A stretch of 64,000 nt of DNA from the NCBI RefSeq assembly GCF_040812395.1, contig NZ_JBFNXH010000016.1, positions 67,168 through 131,167 on the forward strand, given 5' to 3'. The stretch is from Paenibacillus_E sp040812395 (lineage in GTDB: Bacteria > Bacillota > Bacilli > Paenibacillales > NBRC-103111). The notes under the pieces are model-generated. The model had not been told where the DNA came from. It ran no database searches and was given only the letters and a program-made list of their open reading frames with translations. How positions within the stretch are numbered: position 1 is the stretch's first letter; every line of letters starts with the position of its first letter. Below, piece after piece: positions 15,925 to 25,813 of the stretch. The position numbers were made by a program, and so were the translations under genes.

Positions 15925-16854
15925 TTACTTGTTGCCCCATTGTTTCCGGGAATAGTGTTCGAACTTCACATTTTCCACTTGCTTGCCTTCCAAATCTACG
16001 GTGTCTGGTGTCGTGCTGTTCAAGCTCGAAAGCGTCATATCCACATTCAGAACAACATCATGGTTGGCACCCTGCGCATCTTTGCCGGAGATGTGAATTT
16101 GCGCCGTTTGGTTGGTGATATGGTTATCTCCATCCACAGTTGCGTTAACCTCTACAGCGTCCATTTTGATGTCGTTAGCCAGCTGGGGAAAGCTGTTTTT
16201 CAGCGTGCTTACATCAAACCCGAGCTTATCTACTGCATCCGGTACCGGATGATGTCCGTTCTCTGCGACGCCGTGCTTAATGACAAGCGAGCCAATCGTA
16301 TTTACAACTGGGGAAATTTGGCTGCCGGATACTTTGAAGTGAATGTCTTTGCCGTTGCCGGACGTTTCATCCATCGTGATGTAGTTCTTCAAGTTGCCGA
16401 CCAAGGCGTCAACCACATTTTCAACCTCTTGAACCGTTTGCGGATCAGGCGTAAAGTGCTTATCTTCGAGCTTGTTGTACTTCTCATATTCGCCATCAAA
16501 CACGATGACTTTGTAGACATCCGAATCCGCCGTCTTCACAATTTGTTTGCCGCCTTGGCTGTAGTAGTTGATCGTCTGCTCTTCCGTACCGGTTTTCACC
16601 GTTACTGCGGCGCTGCCTTCACGTTCGGATTGACCGGTCTTGATCGTAGTTTTCACATTCATCACTGACGAGCCGTTATCCTGTACGGACACATTTACTT
16701 GGCGGGTGGCATTGTGCACCTTGGCCGTCTCTTTGAAAGCCGATTTGTATGACTCATACCCCGGTGCATCGCCAACTCCTGCATAAACCGAAGTGACCAG
16801 CATCATGCTGCCTACCGCCACGCCCAATCCCATCATAGCTAACTTCTTATTCAT
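15925..16854 (-). CDS. Secreted protein of unknown function
   Basis: A 309-residue protein with a signal peptide (MNKKLAMMG, hydrophobic core, likely cleavage after VYA at residue 25). The mature part is Thr/Val-rich and looks beta-rich, with repeated statements such as VNVSVQDNGSSVMNVKTT and QTAQIHISGKDAQG. It may belong to the group of Paenibacillus envelope proteins resembling LolA/DUF-type lipid-binding folds, but I do not recognise the family. Placed upstream of an envelope-stress-like ABC/two-component unit on the same strand, separated by a terminator hairpin. Confidence 0.75.
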   Translation of the reverse strand: MNKKLAMMGLGVAVGSMMLVTSVYAGVGDAPGYESYKSAFKETAKVHNATRQVNVSVQDNGSSVMNVKTTIKTGQSEREGSAAVTVKTGTEEQTINYYSQGGKQIVKTADSDVYKVIVFDGEYEKYNKLEDKHFTPDPQTVQEVENVVDALVGNLKNYITMDETSGNGKDIHFKVSGSQISPVVNTIGSLVIKHGVAENGHHPVPDAVDKLGFDVSTLKNSFPQLANDIKMDAVEVNATVDGDNHITNQTAQIHISGKDAQGANHDVVLNVDMTLSSLNSTTPDTVDLEGKQVENVKFEHYSRKQWGNK

Positions 16855-16989
16855 ATCTTTACCTCCGTAAGCTTTACGCTTTATCTATTTGGATGCGTCC
16901 CTCGCCTCCATGTATTCATCTTATCCCGTCAGCCTTAACTCCCTCTAAAACAGTTCTAAACCGCTCCTAAAACAATTATTAAAACTTTA

Positions 16990-17027
16990 TAAAAAAAGAA
17001 AAAACCACCCTGTAAGAACAAGGTGGC
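16990..17027 (-). terminator. Terminator after the YesM kinase gene
   Basis: CCACCTTG...CAGGGTGG stem followed on the minus strand by TTTTTTCTTTTTTT. Confidence 0.9.
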
Positions 17028-17057
17028 TGATGGTTGCTGCGTTAGTCGATCTCCGGA

Positions 17058-18824
17058 TTACTGCATATCTTCCTCTTTTTTGGATACCAAATACCGCGGG
17101 GCATCCAATTGATGCTTTGGCAGTGTAATTCGCACGGTCGTGCCGCTTCCTACCGAACTTTGCATGGTTACCCCATACCATTTGCCAAAATGCAGCTTGA
17201 TCCGTTCGTTCACATTGCCGATTCCATACCCCATGCTCGTCCCATTCACATTAAAAATTTGATCCAGCGTTTCTTCGCTGATCCCGAGCCCGTTATCCTG
17301 AATTTCAAAAATAATCGTTTCTTTATCTCCATAAGCCCGAATCCAAATGGAGATCAAATCGTCATACCAAGCATGTTCCAGCACATTCTCAACAAATGGT
17401 TGCAAAATAAATTTGACTGTCGCGTAATCCATAATAACGGGGTCGATCTCATAATTAACGAGAATACGTTCCGCATATTTAATGCGCTGGATTTCGATAT
17501 ACGCCCGAATTTGCTGAATTTCTTTATCTATTTTAATCATTAATTCTCCCTTGTTGAGCGTGAGCCTGTAAAACTTCGCTAAACTGCGAATCATTTCGTG
17601 CATTTTATCGATTTCTCCAAGCTTGGCCATTCGACTGATCGAAGAGAACGTATTATATAAAAAGTGCGGGTTGATTTGAGAATGCAGCACCTGAAGCTCC
17701 GCTTCTTTTTTTTGCAAATTGCTCACGTAGACTTCATCAATTAATTGTTCCATGGTGGCGGCCATATCGTTAAAAGCTTTTGCTATCCCAACAAATTCAT
17801 CGTTGCCGCTGTATGTAATCCGTTTGTGGAATTCACCCTCTTGAAAAGATTGGAGCGATTGCACCAGCTTATTGATTCGTCTGGAGAATCGTTGCGAAAT
17901 ATAGAAGCTAATCGCGCTTAACACGGCAAGACTCAGCAAACAAACGATAATTGTCACCGTGCGCACCTTCAGCGAACTCTCTCTCAACGTAGAAGTAGGA
18001 ATGAAAGCGACAAGTTGTGCAGGGAAATTGGTTATCGTTTTCGTTTTAGTCAAATACGGCGTTTTATCCTGAGCCAGCAGCACTGTTGAACTAGTTGCAT
18101 CTGAGGAACTGGCATACAGCAGGTTCTGGCGATCATTCAGCACAAACAAATGCGTGCCCTGGCCTAGTTTATTATAGTCGACCGATCCGAATATATCGCT
18201 TAATTTAACCGTGATCTTCATAAATCCTTGTGATTTCAAAGAATCGTAATCAATAATCGGACGTACAAAAGAAATATTCTGATACTGCTCGTCGGATTCA
18301 ATTTGCATCCAGGCTTTGCTGTTGAAATCGAAATTCAACTGCGAATACCAAGCAGCATGCTTCAGTCGATCCGTATGAAAAATACTGTAATTTCTCCCGG
18401 TTTCCAATGGGTCTCCGGAAATTTTGTAATAGGCTTCGCTAATCGCCGGGTGATCCAAATAAAGGGATAGACTGACCGGAATAAGCGATAAATGAATAGC
18501 TGATTCGACTTTGGGTATGACATACTGCGTCGTAAATAAGTACTTGTCCCAATCCGGATAGCTGTTTGAGAAATATCGTGATAACACTTGATCATTAAAG
18601 ATTTGATCGGACACCCGCAAAATATCGGCCAATCGGTAATCGATATTCGTATCCATTTGCTCCATGGCCACCTGAAGGTTGCTTTCCGTTCGTTCTCGAA
18701 TCGATTGCACCGAAGAGTAATACGAATAAGAACCTATTACGATAACAGGGATCAACACTAAGCATAAATAAGAAAGAAACAACTTAAGGCTTAGGGGCAC
18801 ATACTTTCTGGTTAACCCTTTCAC
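17058..18824 (-). CDS. YesM-type sensor histidine kinase
   Basis: A 588-residue kinase. TM1 near residues 12-33, an extracellular sensor of about 255 residues, TM2 near 290-312, HAMP (near 315-365), then the His_kinase domain with LHSQINPHFLYNTFSSI near 390, and a HATPase end with DNGLGISEET and GYGIGNVNERI. This is the LytS/YesM class that works with AraC-type regulators. It sits eight bases downstream of the YesN-like regulator and behind an LplBCA importer, so it probably senses the oligosaccharide, or its bound transporter, and controls uptake and degradation genes. Confidence 0.92.
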   Translation of the reverse strand: MKGLTRKYVPLSLKLFLSYLCLVLIPVIVIGSYSYYSSVQSIRERTESNLQVAMEQMDTNIDYRLADILRVSDQIFNDQVLSRYFSNSYPDWDKYLFTTQYVIPKVESAIHLSLIPVSLSLYLDHPAISEAYYKISGDPLETGRNYSIFHTDRLKHAAWYSQLNFDFNSKAWMQIESDEQYQNISFVRPIIDYDSLKSQGFMKITVKLSDIFGSVDYNKLGQGTHLFVLNDRQNLLYASSSDATSSTVLLAQDKTPYLTKTKTITNFPAQLVAFIPTSTLRESSLKVRTVTIIVCLLSLAVLSAISFYISQRFSRRINKLVQSLQSFQEGEFHKRITYSGNDEFVGIAKAFNDMAATMEQLIDEVYVSNLQKKEAELQVLHSQINPHFLYNTFSSISRMAKLGEIDKMHEMIRSLAKFYRLTLNKGELMIKIDKEIQQIRAYIEIQRIKYAERILVNYEIDPVIMDYATVKFILQPFVENVLEHAWYDDLISIWIRAYGDKETIIFEIQDNGLGISEETLDQIFNVNGTSMGYGIGNVNERIKLHFGKWYGVTMQSSVGSGTTVRITLPKHQLDAPRYLVSKKEEDMQ

Positions 18825-18831
18825 TCCACAT

Positions 18832-20409
18832 TCACCCCTGTTTTCTGTAATCCCCCGGTGATGAACCGAAATATTCTCGGAATTGCCTGCTAAAATATGT
18901 CAAGCTCTTGTAGCCCAGTTGATCGGCTATTTCATATATTTTCAGGCGCGGATTGTGAAGCAGCTGCTCCGCCTTCTCCATTCGGATTCGAATGACGTAA
19001 TCGCTAAAGCTTTCATTGAAATGTTCTTTAAACAAGAAACCAAGATGGTTGGGCGAATAGGAATAATAATTGGCGACATCCCGGAGCGTAATATCCGTAG
19101 AAAGCCTGGACTCGATATACTTCAGCATGTCATCGAAGAATCGGTTATTTTTGACTTGCCGATTGAAATAAATCATTTCCGATATTTGAAAAACCGTGCG
19201 GCGAAGCCAAGATTTAATATCATCAATCGTTTCAAACTTATGAATCAGGTCAAGATGATCCAACTCCCAGCCAAGCAAGCTTTGAAACGTTTTATTTCGC
19301 TTATTAAGGTGAGAATCCAGCTTCGAAATCATATGTACCGCAAAATTATACACCGTAACACGCTGCTCAAAGCCCTTCGCTAAGGCAAATAGTTCCTCGA
19401 TGCAATCCGATATTTGGACAAGCCCGTAACTATCCATGGCGGTAAACATGGTGCCCAGAATTTCGTTGAAATTTGTTGAACCCGCGACTAAACTCATCTT
19501 CGTAGACTTAGAAGTAATCATGCGATTTTTGCCTACAAACATCTTGAAGTTAAGCATTTCTTTGGCATGATGGAAGGATCTCCATACGTCTTCCGCACCT
19601 TGTACTTCATATCCGACACCTATCGTAATCGTTAGTTTCGTCGTTTCGTTGATGAACAGCACCAAGCGGTTCATCTCCTCTTCCAGATCGGATCCGTAAG
19701 TTCCATGAACGATGAGTCCCACTTGAAAATGAGACAATTTGCAGTGCAGTCCTAACTGGCGGGAGTCCACATAATCCGTTATGAGCTGGACTACCGATTG
19801 CAGCTCTGCCCGCTGTTCCTCGACCGAAGCTTGATGCAATTTGAGAACAACATCGTCGATTTCAGCGATGATCGCTACCAAGGTCTCCCCCCGCTGTAAG
19901 ACATCGTATTCTTGCAGAATAAGGGCAAACTCGTCCTGCTCACAGGTGCCCTCCAGCAAATGAAGAATAAAATTGCTTTTCACATAATTAAACGACTGCT
20001 TCAAACTCGTATCAGCGTGATGCTTCCGCTTTTCGGCATCCAGACGCTGCACCGTTTCCTTGACAATACGAATGACCTCATCGTCATCCACCGGTTTCAG
20101 AATATAGCCGCAAGCTTTCATCTGAATGGCTTCCCGGGCATATTGAAAATCCTCATAGCCGCTAATAAAAATAACATTCAAGTCTGGATTGTGGAGAAGC
20201 GCTCTCTTGGCCAGCTCAATCCCTGAATGCACGGGCATTTTAATATCTGTGATCAAGATATCGACAGCGTGATTACATATATAGGCTAAGGCCACTAAGG
20301 GCTTATTCACTGAACAGACGACTTCAATGTTTAAATCCGCCCATGGAATCAGCTTCTTCAAGCCTTCCAGATCAAAATTCTCATCGTCGACCAGCACGAC
20401 GTTATACAC
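18832..20409 (-). CDS. YesN-type response regulator with AraC DNA-binding domain
   Basis: A 525-residue regulator. The receiver spans 1-120 with D8/D9 and phospho-acceptor D55 in ILITDIKMP, and Lys in GYILKPVDD. A long central region (about 130-410) of the GGDEF-like YesN type follows, then two helix-turn-helix motifs typical of AraC (ITLRDVANYYSYSPNHLGFLF and KIYEIADQLGYKSLTYFSRQF) at 425-520. It partners with the adjacent YesM kinase and likely activates the lpl operon upstream. Confidence 0.92.
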   Translation of the reverse strand: MYNVVLVDDENFDLEGLKKLIPWADLNIEVVCSVNKPLVALAYICNHAVDILITDIKMPVHSGIELAKRALLHNPDLNVIFISGYEDFQYAREAIQMKACGYILKPVDDDEVIRIVKETVQRLDAEKRKHHADTSLKQSFNYVKSNFILHLLEGTCEQDEFALILQEYDVLQRGETLVAIIAEIDDVVLKLHQASVEEQRAELQSVVQLITDYVDSRQLGLHCKLSHFQVGLIVHGTYGSDLEEEMNRLVLFINETTKLTITIGVGYEVQGAEDVWRSFHHAKEMLNFKMFVGKNRMITSKSTKMSLVAGSTNFNEILGTMFTAMDSYGLVQISDCIEELFALAKGFEQRVTVYNFAVHMISKLDSHLNKRNKTFQSLLGWELDHLDLIHKFETIDDIKSWLRRTVFQISEMIYFNRQVKNNRFFDDMLKYIESRLSTDITLRDVANYYSYSPNHLGFLFKEHFNESFSDYVIRIRMEKAEQLLHNPRLKIYEIADQLGYKSLTYFSRQFREYFGSSPGDYRKQG

Positions 20410-20463
20410 GCAGCATCGTTCCTTTCAGTTATGCCATTACGCACCATTACGCTTGGATACGAG

Positions 20464-20495
20464 AAAAAGAAGGTATACAATGAAGTATATCTTCT
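20464..20495 (-). terminator. Terminator between LplA and the YesN/YesM pair
   Basis: AGAAGATATA and TATACCTTCT pair around an eight-base loop and are followed by TTTTC on the minus strand. Confidence 0.7.
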
Positions 20496-20518
20496 TTCCC
20501 TGCGTCTTGTATAAGCAA

Positions 20519-22219
20519 TTATTTACCAAGTTTCTTCAAGTTTTCTTGCCAAACGTTTGTTTTCCATTTCAATACTTTGTCGTAGCCAAGCTTCACCGCT
20601 TCTTGCTGCGCACTTCCAAGCAAGCTCTTCACTTCGTCTTCGCTTTTCGCGAATACCATTTTCGCAATGGCTTGTTTGTATTGATCTTTCAGACGTTGCA
20701 TCGCGATACCTTCCTCAGTGTTAGGCTGAGGGTCAAGATTTGAAAATTCTGTAATGTTTTTCGAAGTTTTAAAGGTTACGTTAGCTTGTGCAAGTGTTGT
20801 CCAGTCTTGAGCTTCCGCCGGCAACATTTTTTCCCGTGCTGCTTTCGCGCCGTCGATAAACGAGGTGTTGCCATACCAGTTGTACTCGTTGATTTTCAAC
20901 TCATCATATTTTTTATTGTCGCGCTTAATGTAAGCTTCATTCGGGATTGGAACTTCATTTTCCACTTTATCGTAGAACATGCCTTCCGGACCAAAGAACA
21001 TGATTCGTTGACCTTGTGGACTTGTAGCCCAGTTCATGTAGGCGAAGATCGCTTCTGGATCTTTTGCGTTTGTAGTAATAACGTTAACGTTCCAGCCTAA
21101 TGTGGAGTAGTTGCCAGGGAATACCTTGTTTTTATCTAAGCCATCTTTATGAACAGGCCAGATTGCCGTGTAACCATCTTCTGGATCCACTGCTTTCAAT
21201 TTGCTGTTCGCTTCACGTCCGATAACTTCAGCGACTGCATCGAAAGCGCCGAATACCGCGATTTTCCCCGTATTCAACTTCTCTTTAACTTGATCGCGAG
21301 TTTGTGTGAACATATCTTTGGAAAGCAAGTTCCCGCGGAACAATTTATTCGTAAACAGTACGGTTTCCTGGAATGCTGGGTCAGCGTAGATGGAAGTCAA
21401 TTGATTGCCTTTAGGAATACCAAACACTTGACCTGCTCCAGGCGAGACGAATGAGGTGCTCACATCGGTTGCAGCGCCACTGTACAGAATACCGAGTTGT
21501 TGCACTTCAGCGCCGTCACGAATTTCACCGGAATCAAACGGAACGACATCCGGGTATTTTTCTTTTACAAGCTTCAAGTAGGCTTCAAGATCATCCCAGG
21601 TTTCCAACTTCGGAGAACCGAGCGCTTTGTAAATTTTCTTTTCTACAATGTATCCGGCAACGCCGTTGCCATTCTCACCATTGATGTACCAGTTAGGAAT
21701 TTGATACAGCTTGCCATCCGGGCTTCTCAACATGTTCAGCGTTTTCTCGCCAACTGTTTTCACAAACTCTGGATATTTCTCCAGATAAGGGTCCAGAGCA
21801 ACCAATTTGCCTGCTTGTTGTAAGCGCTCAACATCTTTACCGCGATCAAGTACAATGGCGTCAGGCAGCTCGTTGGCGACGATCATGGAATTTAATTTTT
21901 GCGCTGCAGCTCCGTTGGATTGAATTGGCGTAATGTTGATTTTTAATGTTTCTTTCAAATACTTCGTATTCGGCTGATCACCGAATTTCAGAGATGTGTG
22001 CCAATCGTAGTTGACATACTGAGTGAAATCCACCGGTTTTAATTTAGATTGCGGATCTCCGCTGGCAGCCACTGGAGCAGAAGATGCAGCCGCTGTAGCC
22101 TTGCCAGGATCAGTGGAAGTTGCTGGATTCGCATCTTTGGAACTGGTGCAGCCAGCTAACAACATGCTAACGCTGAGTACTGTGGCTACAGAATACATAC
22201 CTGTTTTCTTAAAATTCAA
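20519..22219 (-). CDS. lplA: LplA-type extracellular solute-binding lipoprotein
   Basis: A 566-residue lipoprotein. The lipobox LLAGC places the lipid-modified Cys at residue 24. The mature part is a family-1 sugar-binding protein of the large LplA type: APVA/Ser-rich linker, then domains with LETWDDLEAYLKLVKEKYPDVVPF and ATSPQGQRIMFFGPEG. The start is TTG, supported by GAGGGGG seven bases upstream. It captures an oligosaccharide outside the membrane and delivers it to LplB/LplC just upstream. No ATPase gene is present; such systems usually share MsmX. Confidence 0.92.
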   Translation of the reverse strand: MNFKKTGMYSVATVLSVSMLLAGCTSSKDANPATSTDPGKATAAASSAPVAASGDPQSKLKPVDFTQYVNYDWHTSLKFGDQPNTKYLKETLKINITPIQSNGAAAQKLNSMIVANELPDAIVLDRGKDVERLQQAGKLVALDPYLEKYPEFVKTVGEKTLNMLRSPDGKLYQIPNWYINGENGNGVAGYIVEKKIYKALGSPKLETWDDLEAYLKLVKEKYPDVVPFDSGEIRDGAEVQQLGILYSGAATDVSTSFVSPGAGQVFGIPKGNQLTSIYADPAFQETVLFTNKLFRGNLLSKDMFTQTRDQVKEKLNTGKIAVFGAFDAVAEVIGREANSKLKAVDPEDGYTAIWPVHKDGLDKNKVFPGNYSTLGWNVNVITTNAKDPEAIFAYMNWATSPQGQRIMFFGPEGMFYDKVENEVPIPNEAYIKRDNKKYDELKINEYNWYGNTSFIDGAKAAREKMLPAEAQDWTTLAQANVTFKTSKNITEFSNLDPQPNTEEGIAMQRLKDQYKQAIAKMVFAKSEDEVKSLLGSAQQEAVKLGYDKVLKWKTNVWQENLKKLGK

Positions 22220-22300
22220 TGTGTTTCCCCCTCAAGTATAAATGTATTATATGTTGAAACAAATCTATAAGAAAAGCTCTTATTCGGAGCTATTTCCACG

Positions 22301-23191
22301 CTACTCTTTCATAGAACCGACAAGGGCACCTTTAACGAAGAACCGTTGTACGAATGGATAGATCAGCAAGATTGGCAGCGTAGCGACCATCATCGTGGCC
22401 ATCTGGATCGATTTGATCGTCGCCGTCTTTCGAACTACAGACTGTGCAGCTACAGATCCCATATTTTGAATAAACGATTCTGCTGAACCCTGATTAATGA
22501 TCTGAATCATTATGGTTTGCATAGGAATCAGCTTCTGATTGTTGATAAAAACGGCTGGGAAAAACCAGTCATTCCACAACGTTACAGCTGTGAATAAGCC
22601 AAGCGTCGCGAGAACGGGTCCCGAGATCGGGAGCACGATTCGGAAAAATACGCCGAAGTTTGACGTTCCGTCGATCCGAGCCGCTTCCTCCAACCCTTCC
22701 GGCAGCTCCATAAAAAACGTGCGGAAGATGATTACGTTGTACACATTCACCATGCCGTGAATAATGAGGAACCAGTACGTATTGTACAGATGCATTTGGT
22801 GGATCAAAATAAAGTATGGAATCAGTCCACCGCTGAAATATAACGTGATGATGCAAATGATCATATAAAACTTTTTAAATACGATGCCTTTCTTTGATAG
22901 GCCGTATGCAAACATCGCTGTGAAAAACATCGATAATGCTGTGCCTAGCGCCGTTCTGGAAATCGTGATCAAATAGGCGTTCAGGAGTGATTTTTCTTTA
23001 AATACGACTTTATAATTTTCAAAGGTAAAGCTTCTTGGCCAAAATGTAATCCCGCCATTCGTCGTATCCGAGCCAACGTTAAACGAAATAACGAGCGAGT
23101 TCCAGAATGGATAAAAGGTGACAAAGGCCAGCACTAGAAGGATGAAGTAAATACTCCACTTCAGTGTTTTGTCCATAACATTAAGTTTCAT
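22301..23191 (-). CDS. lplC: LplC-type sugar ABC transporter permease
   Basis: A 296-residue MalG-class (CUT1) permease with six membrane segments. The EAA loop that docks the ATPase reads EEAARIDGTSNFGVFFRIVLP near residue 187. The ATG start is preferred to an upstream GTG, because GGGGA lies five bases before it. It pairs with LplB to form the channel for the LplA substrate. Typical end ...YPFVQRFFVKGALVGSMKE. Confidence 0.93.
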   Translation of the reverse strand: MKLNVMDKTLKWSIYFILLVLAFVTFYPFWNSLVISFNVGSDTTNGGITFWPRSFTFENYKVVFKEKSLLNAYLITISRTALGTALSMFFTAMFAYGLSKKGIVFKKFYMIICIITLYFSGGLIPYFILIHQMHLYNTYWFLIIHGMVNVYNVIIFRTFFMELPEGLEEAARIDGTSNFGVFFRIVLPISGPVLATLGLFTAVTLWNDWFFPAVFINNQKLIPMQTIMIQIINQGSAESFIQNMGSVAAQSVVRKTATIKSIQMATMMVATLPILLIYPFVQRFFVKGALVGSMKE

Positions 23192-23229
23192 AGATTTCCC
23201 CACTTTCCAAAATGACAGATGCCGCTAAC

Positions 23230-24207
23230 TTACCAGAGACTTGTTTTGCCCAGCTTTCTGGCAATCGTGTTGGCAATCATCAGAACGATAACACTGACGA
23301 TTGATTTAAATAATCCCGCTGCTGTTGCGTAGGAGTAACGCTGCTGGATAATTCCCATTTGATACACATAGGTATCAATAACATTCGCTACCGAGACGAT
23401 GACACCGTTGTTCATATTTTTGGTCAGTACCAATACATCTTCAAATCCGGCATTCAAAATGTTACCTACGCCCAAGATTAAGAAAATGACAATAACGGGC
23501 ATAATACTCGGAATCGTAATTAAGAAAATTTGTTTAAATCGATTCGCTCCATCCATCGCTGCCGCTTCGTATAATGCTGGATCAATACCTGCGATAGCAG
23601 CCATATATACGATCGAACCGAAACCAATTTCTTTCCAAACATTGGTCGTGACCAGAATCGCCCAGAACAGTTTCGGTAAAGACAACCAGTTAATCGGCTC
23701 ATTGATCAAGGAAAAGCTTGTGAGCAATTCATTCACCGAACCGTTGTCAACGGCAAGCATCGAGAATAAAATACCTGCTACGACAACCCATGACAAAAAA
23801 TGAGGAATGTATGTGATGGTTTGCACGATCCGTTTATACAATCCGTGCGTGACTTCATTCAGCATCAATGCCAGAATAATTGGCGCAGGGAAACCTACGA
23901 ACAGTTTGAGCAAACTGATACAAATCGTATTACGCATAATATCCCAGAACTCCGGGGATTCGAAAAACATCCGGAAATGCAGCAACCCTACCCATGGACT
24001 TGCCTGAAATCCACTGAATAAGTTGTATTCCTTGAATGAAATAAGCACACCCCACATCGGGATGTAATTGAAGATGAGAATGAACAGCAAGGCGGGTAAA
24101 ATCATCAATTGATAATCCCATTGTTTGAAAAACTGAACTACCTTCGATTCCCTTCTGGATGGACGGCTATCCGCTGCCAGCTCCACTTGATTTTCCATTG
24201 TTTTCAT
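23230..24207 (-). CDS. lplB: LplB-type sugar ABC transporter permease
   Basis: A 325-residue MalF-class permease, first gene of the lplB-lplC-lplA order. Six membrane segments; the EAA loop reads YEAAAMDGANRFKQIFLITIP near residue 230. The start ATG lies eight bases after GTGGAG. The characteristic LplB N-terminus (WDYQLMILPALLFILIFNYIPMWG) follows a 30-residue charged cytoplasmic head. Confidence 0.93.
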   Translation of the reverse strand: MKTMENQVELAADSRPSRRESKVVQFFKQWDYQLMILPALLFILIFNYIPMWGVLISFKEYNLFSGFQASPWVGLLHFRMFFESPEFWDIMRNTICISLLKLFVGFPAPIILALMLNEVTHGLYKRIVQTITYIPHFLSWVVVAGILFSMLAVDNGSVNELLTSFSLINEPINWLSLPKLFWAILVTTNVWKEIGFGSIVYMAAIAGIDPALYEAAAMDGANRFKQIFLITIPSIMPVIVIFLILGVGNILNAGFEDVLVLTKNMNNGVIVSVANVIDTYVYQMGIIQQRYSYATAAGLFKSIVSVIVLMIANTIARKLGKTSLW

Positions 24208-24331
24208 TGTCAACGCTCCACTTTTTTATTTGATCTGAAAGTAATTGTATCGAAATGAAACCGTGCACAACACTTTACAAACCAACGAAAAGTGTAAGAA
24301 TGACATGTCAATTGCGTTCAGCTGTGCCTCA

Positions 24332-24868
24332 GGTCTCTAAACCCATACGTCCAGGCATGGGAGGGAATGGGTATGGGATTCCGACCGCTATCGCTTCTCC
24401 ACCCCATACCCATTCCTTTTTGTTCTACTTTGCGCTGCCTTCCACTTCTCATTTCCCTAACCTGTCTTCCATCCGGTATTCTTATCCATGAACACCCTTG
24501 TAAGATTCCGGGTACATGTCGCCTCCGCATGCTTCGCAAGAAAACGGAGGCGATACTGCCTGTCAGACACCGCCGACTCCCCATGCCGGGTTGACCGCCG
24601 CCATGCGCCGGCGAAGCAATGCGCGCCCAGGATTCGCGGCGTTGGGGCAGCGATATTGACGGAACTACGATGCCTTATTCCTCGGTAACGCCCCTTTTCT
24701 CCCCCTGAAGAGGAACTGGGGTGCGTTAAATGAGCGAAAACATGCCTAAAACCCAGCATTTCCTGCTCATAAGGCACGGTAGTTCCGCGAAACGTCCCTA
24801 CGACCGAAAATACCGCCTCTTAACGTACCTACGTTCCGCTCACCTGTGCATAAAGGTGATCTATCGCA
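24332..24868. repeat. Dispersed intergenic repeat, copy B
   Basis: Starts with TCTAAACCCATACG, as copy E does, and carries the same core of two forward and two inverted GGAACT-type motifs (about 24660-24835). Between the left part and the core it has an extra GC-rich segment (about 24560-24650) absent from copies A and E. Confidence 0.85.
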
Positions 24869-24891
24869 GATCGCATACATTTGAGTATAAG

Positions 24892-25400
24892 GAGGGAATT
24901 GGATATTGGATTCCGACCGCTATTGCTTCTCCACCCCATACCCATTCCTTTTTGTTCTACTTTGCGCTGCCTACCATCCGGTATTCTTATCCATGAACAC
25001 CCTTGTAAGATTCCGGGTACATGTCGCCTCCGCATGCTTCGCAAGAAAACGGAGGCGATACTGCCTGTCAGACACCGCCGACTCCCCATGCCGGGTTGAC
25101 CGCCGCCATGCGCCGGCGAAGCAATGCGCGCCCAGGATTCGCGGCGTTGGGGCAGCGATATTGACGGAACTACGATGCCTTATTCCTCGGTAACGCCCCT
25201 TTTCTCCCCCTGAAGAGGAACTGGGGTGCGTTAAATGAGCGAAAACATGCCTAAAACCCAGCATTTCCTGCTCATAAGGCACGGTAGTTCCGCGAAACGT
25301 CCCTACGACCGAAAATACCACCTCATAGCGCACCCACGTTCCGCTCACCTGTGCAAAAGACGTGCAGATCGAGGCGGTATAGGGTGATCCAAACCGTTGT
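24892..25400. repeat. Dispersed intergenic repeat, copy C (tandem duplicate of B)
   Basis: Nearly identical to copy B over about 480 bp, at an offset of 505-532 bp; the difference is a deletion of about 27 bp near 24971 relative to copy B. The GC-rich insertion is shared, so the duplication is recent. Confidence 0.9.
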
Positions 25401-25735
25401 AGTACTTCCAGATCGCACCTCCATTCCGCTCACCCGTGCATAAAGGCGATCTATCGCAGATCGAGGCGGTATTCCAATACTCCAAACCGCTGTGACACTT
25501 CCGGATCGCACCTCCGTTCCGCTCACCCGTACCAAAAAGCGCTCTATCGCAGAGCGAGGCGGTATTCCAATACGCCAAACCGCCGTGGCACTTCCGGATC
25601 TCCTACGTCCATCCTGTCAAATGCACGTACCACACGATGCGTGCGGAATCTCTCCGCTCTGCGAGCTCGTCACACACACAAAGCTGACGACATCTGCTTT
25701 CTGGCGTCAGAATGGGTATCCCTACTCCTTTAGTT
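25337..25735. repeat. Tandem units of about 83-95 bp and the right end of the dispersed repeat
   Basis: Three units start at about 25337, 25432 and 25515, each running from CGTTCCGCTCACC through GATCGAGGCGGTAT to CACTTCCGGATC. The third continues into the same right end as copies A and E (TCTCCGCTCTGCGAGCTCGTC ... GGGTATCCCTA), except that the usual AGCAT before GGGTATCCC is altered. Confidence 0.8.
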
Positions 25736-25762
25736 CTGTAGAGGATTAATCATTCAGGCAAC

Positions 25763-25793
25763 AAAAAAACCATCGCAACCTGTGCGATGGTTT
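25763..25793 (-). terminator. Terminator of the nucleotidyltransferase gene
   Basis: AAACCATCGCA pairs with TGCGATGGTTT around a short loop and is followed by TTTTTTT on the minus strand. Confidence 0.85.
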
Positions 25794-25813
25794 GCCTAAC
25801 ATTCTGTTCCTGT

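Noticed and set aside
24255..25749. Many frames of 60-125 residues within repeat copies B and C
   Set aside because: Same words appear in several frames because the DNA repeats; no ribosome sites, and copies A, D and E do not keep the frames.
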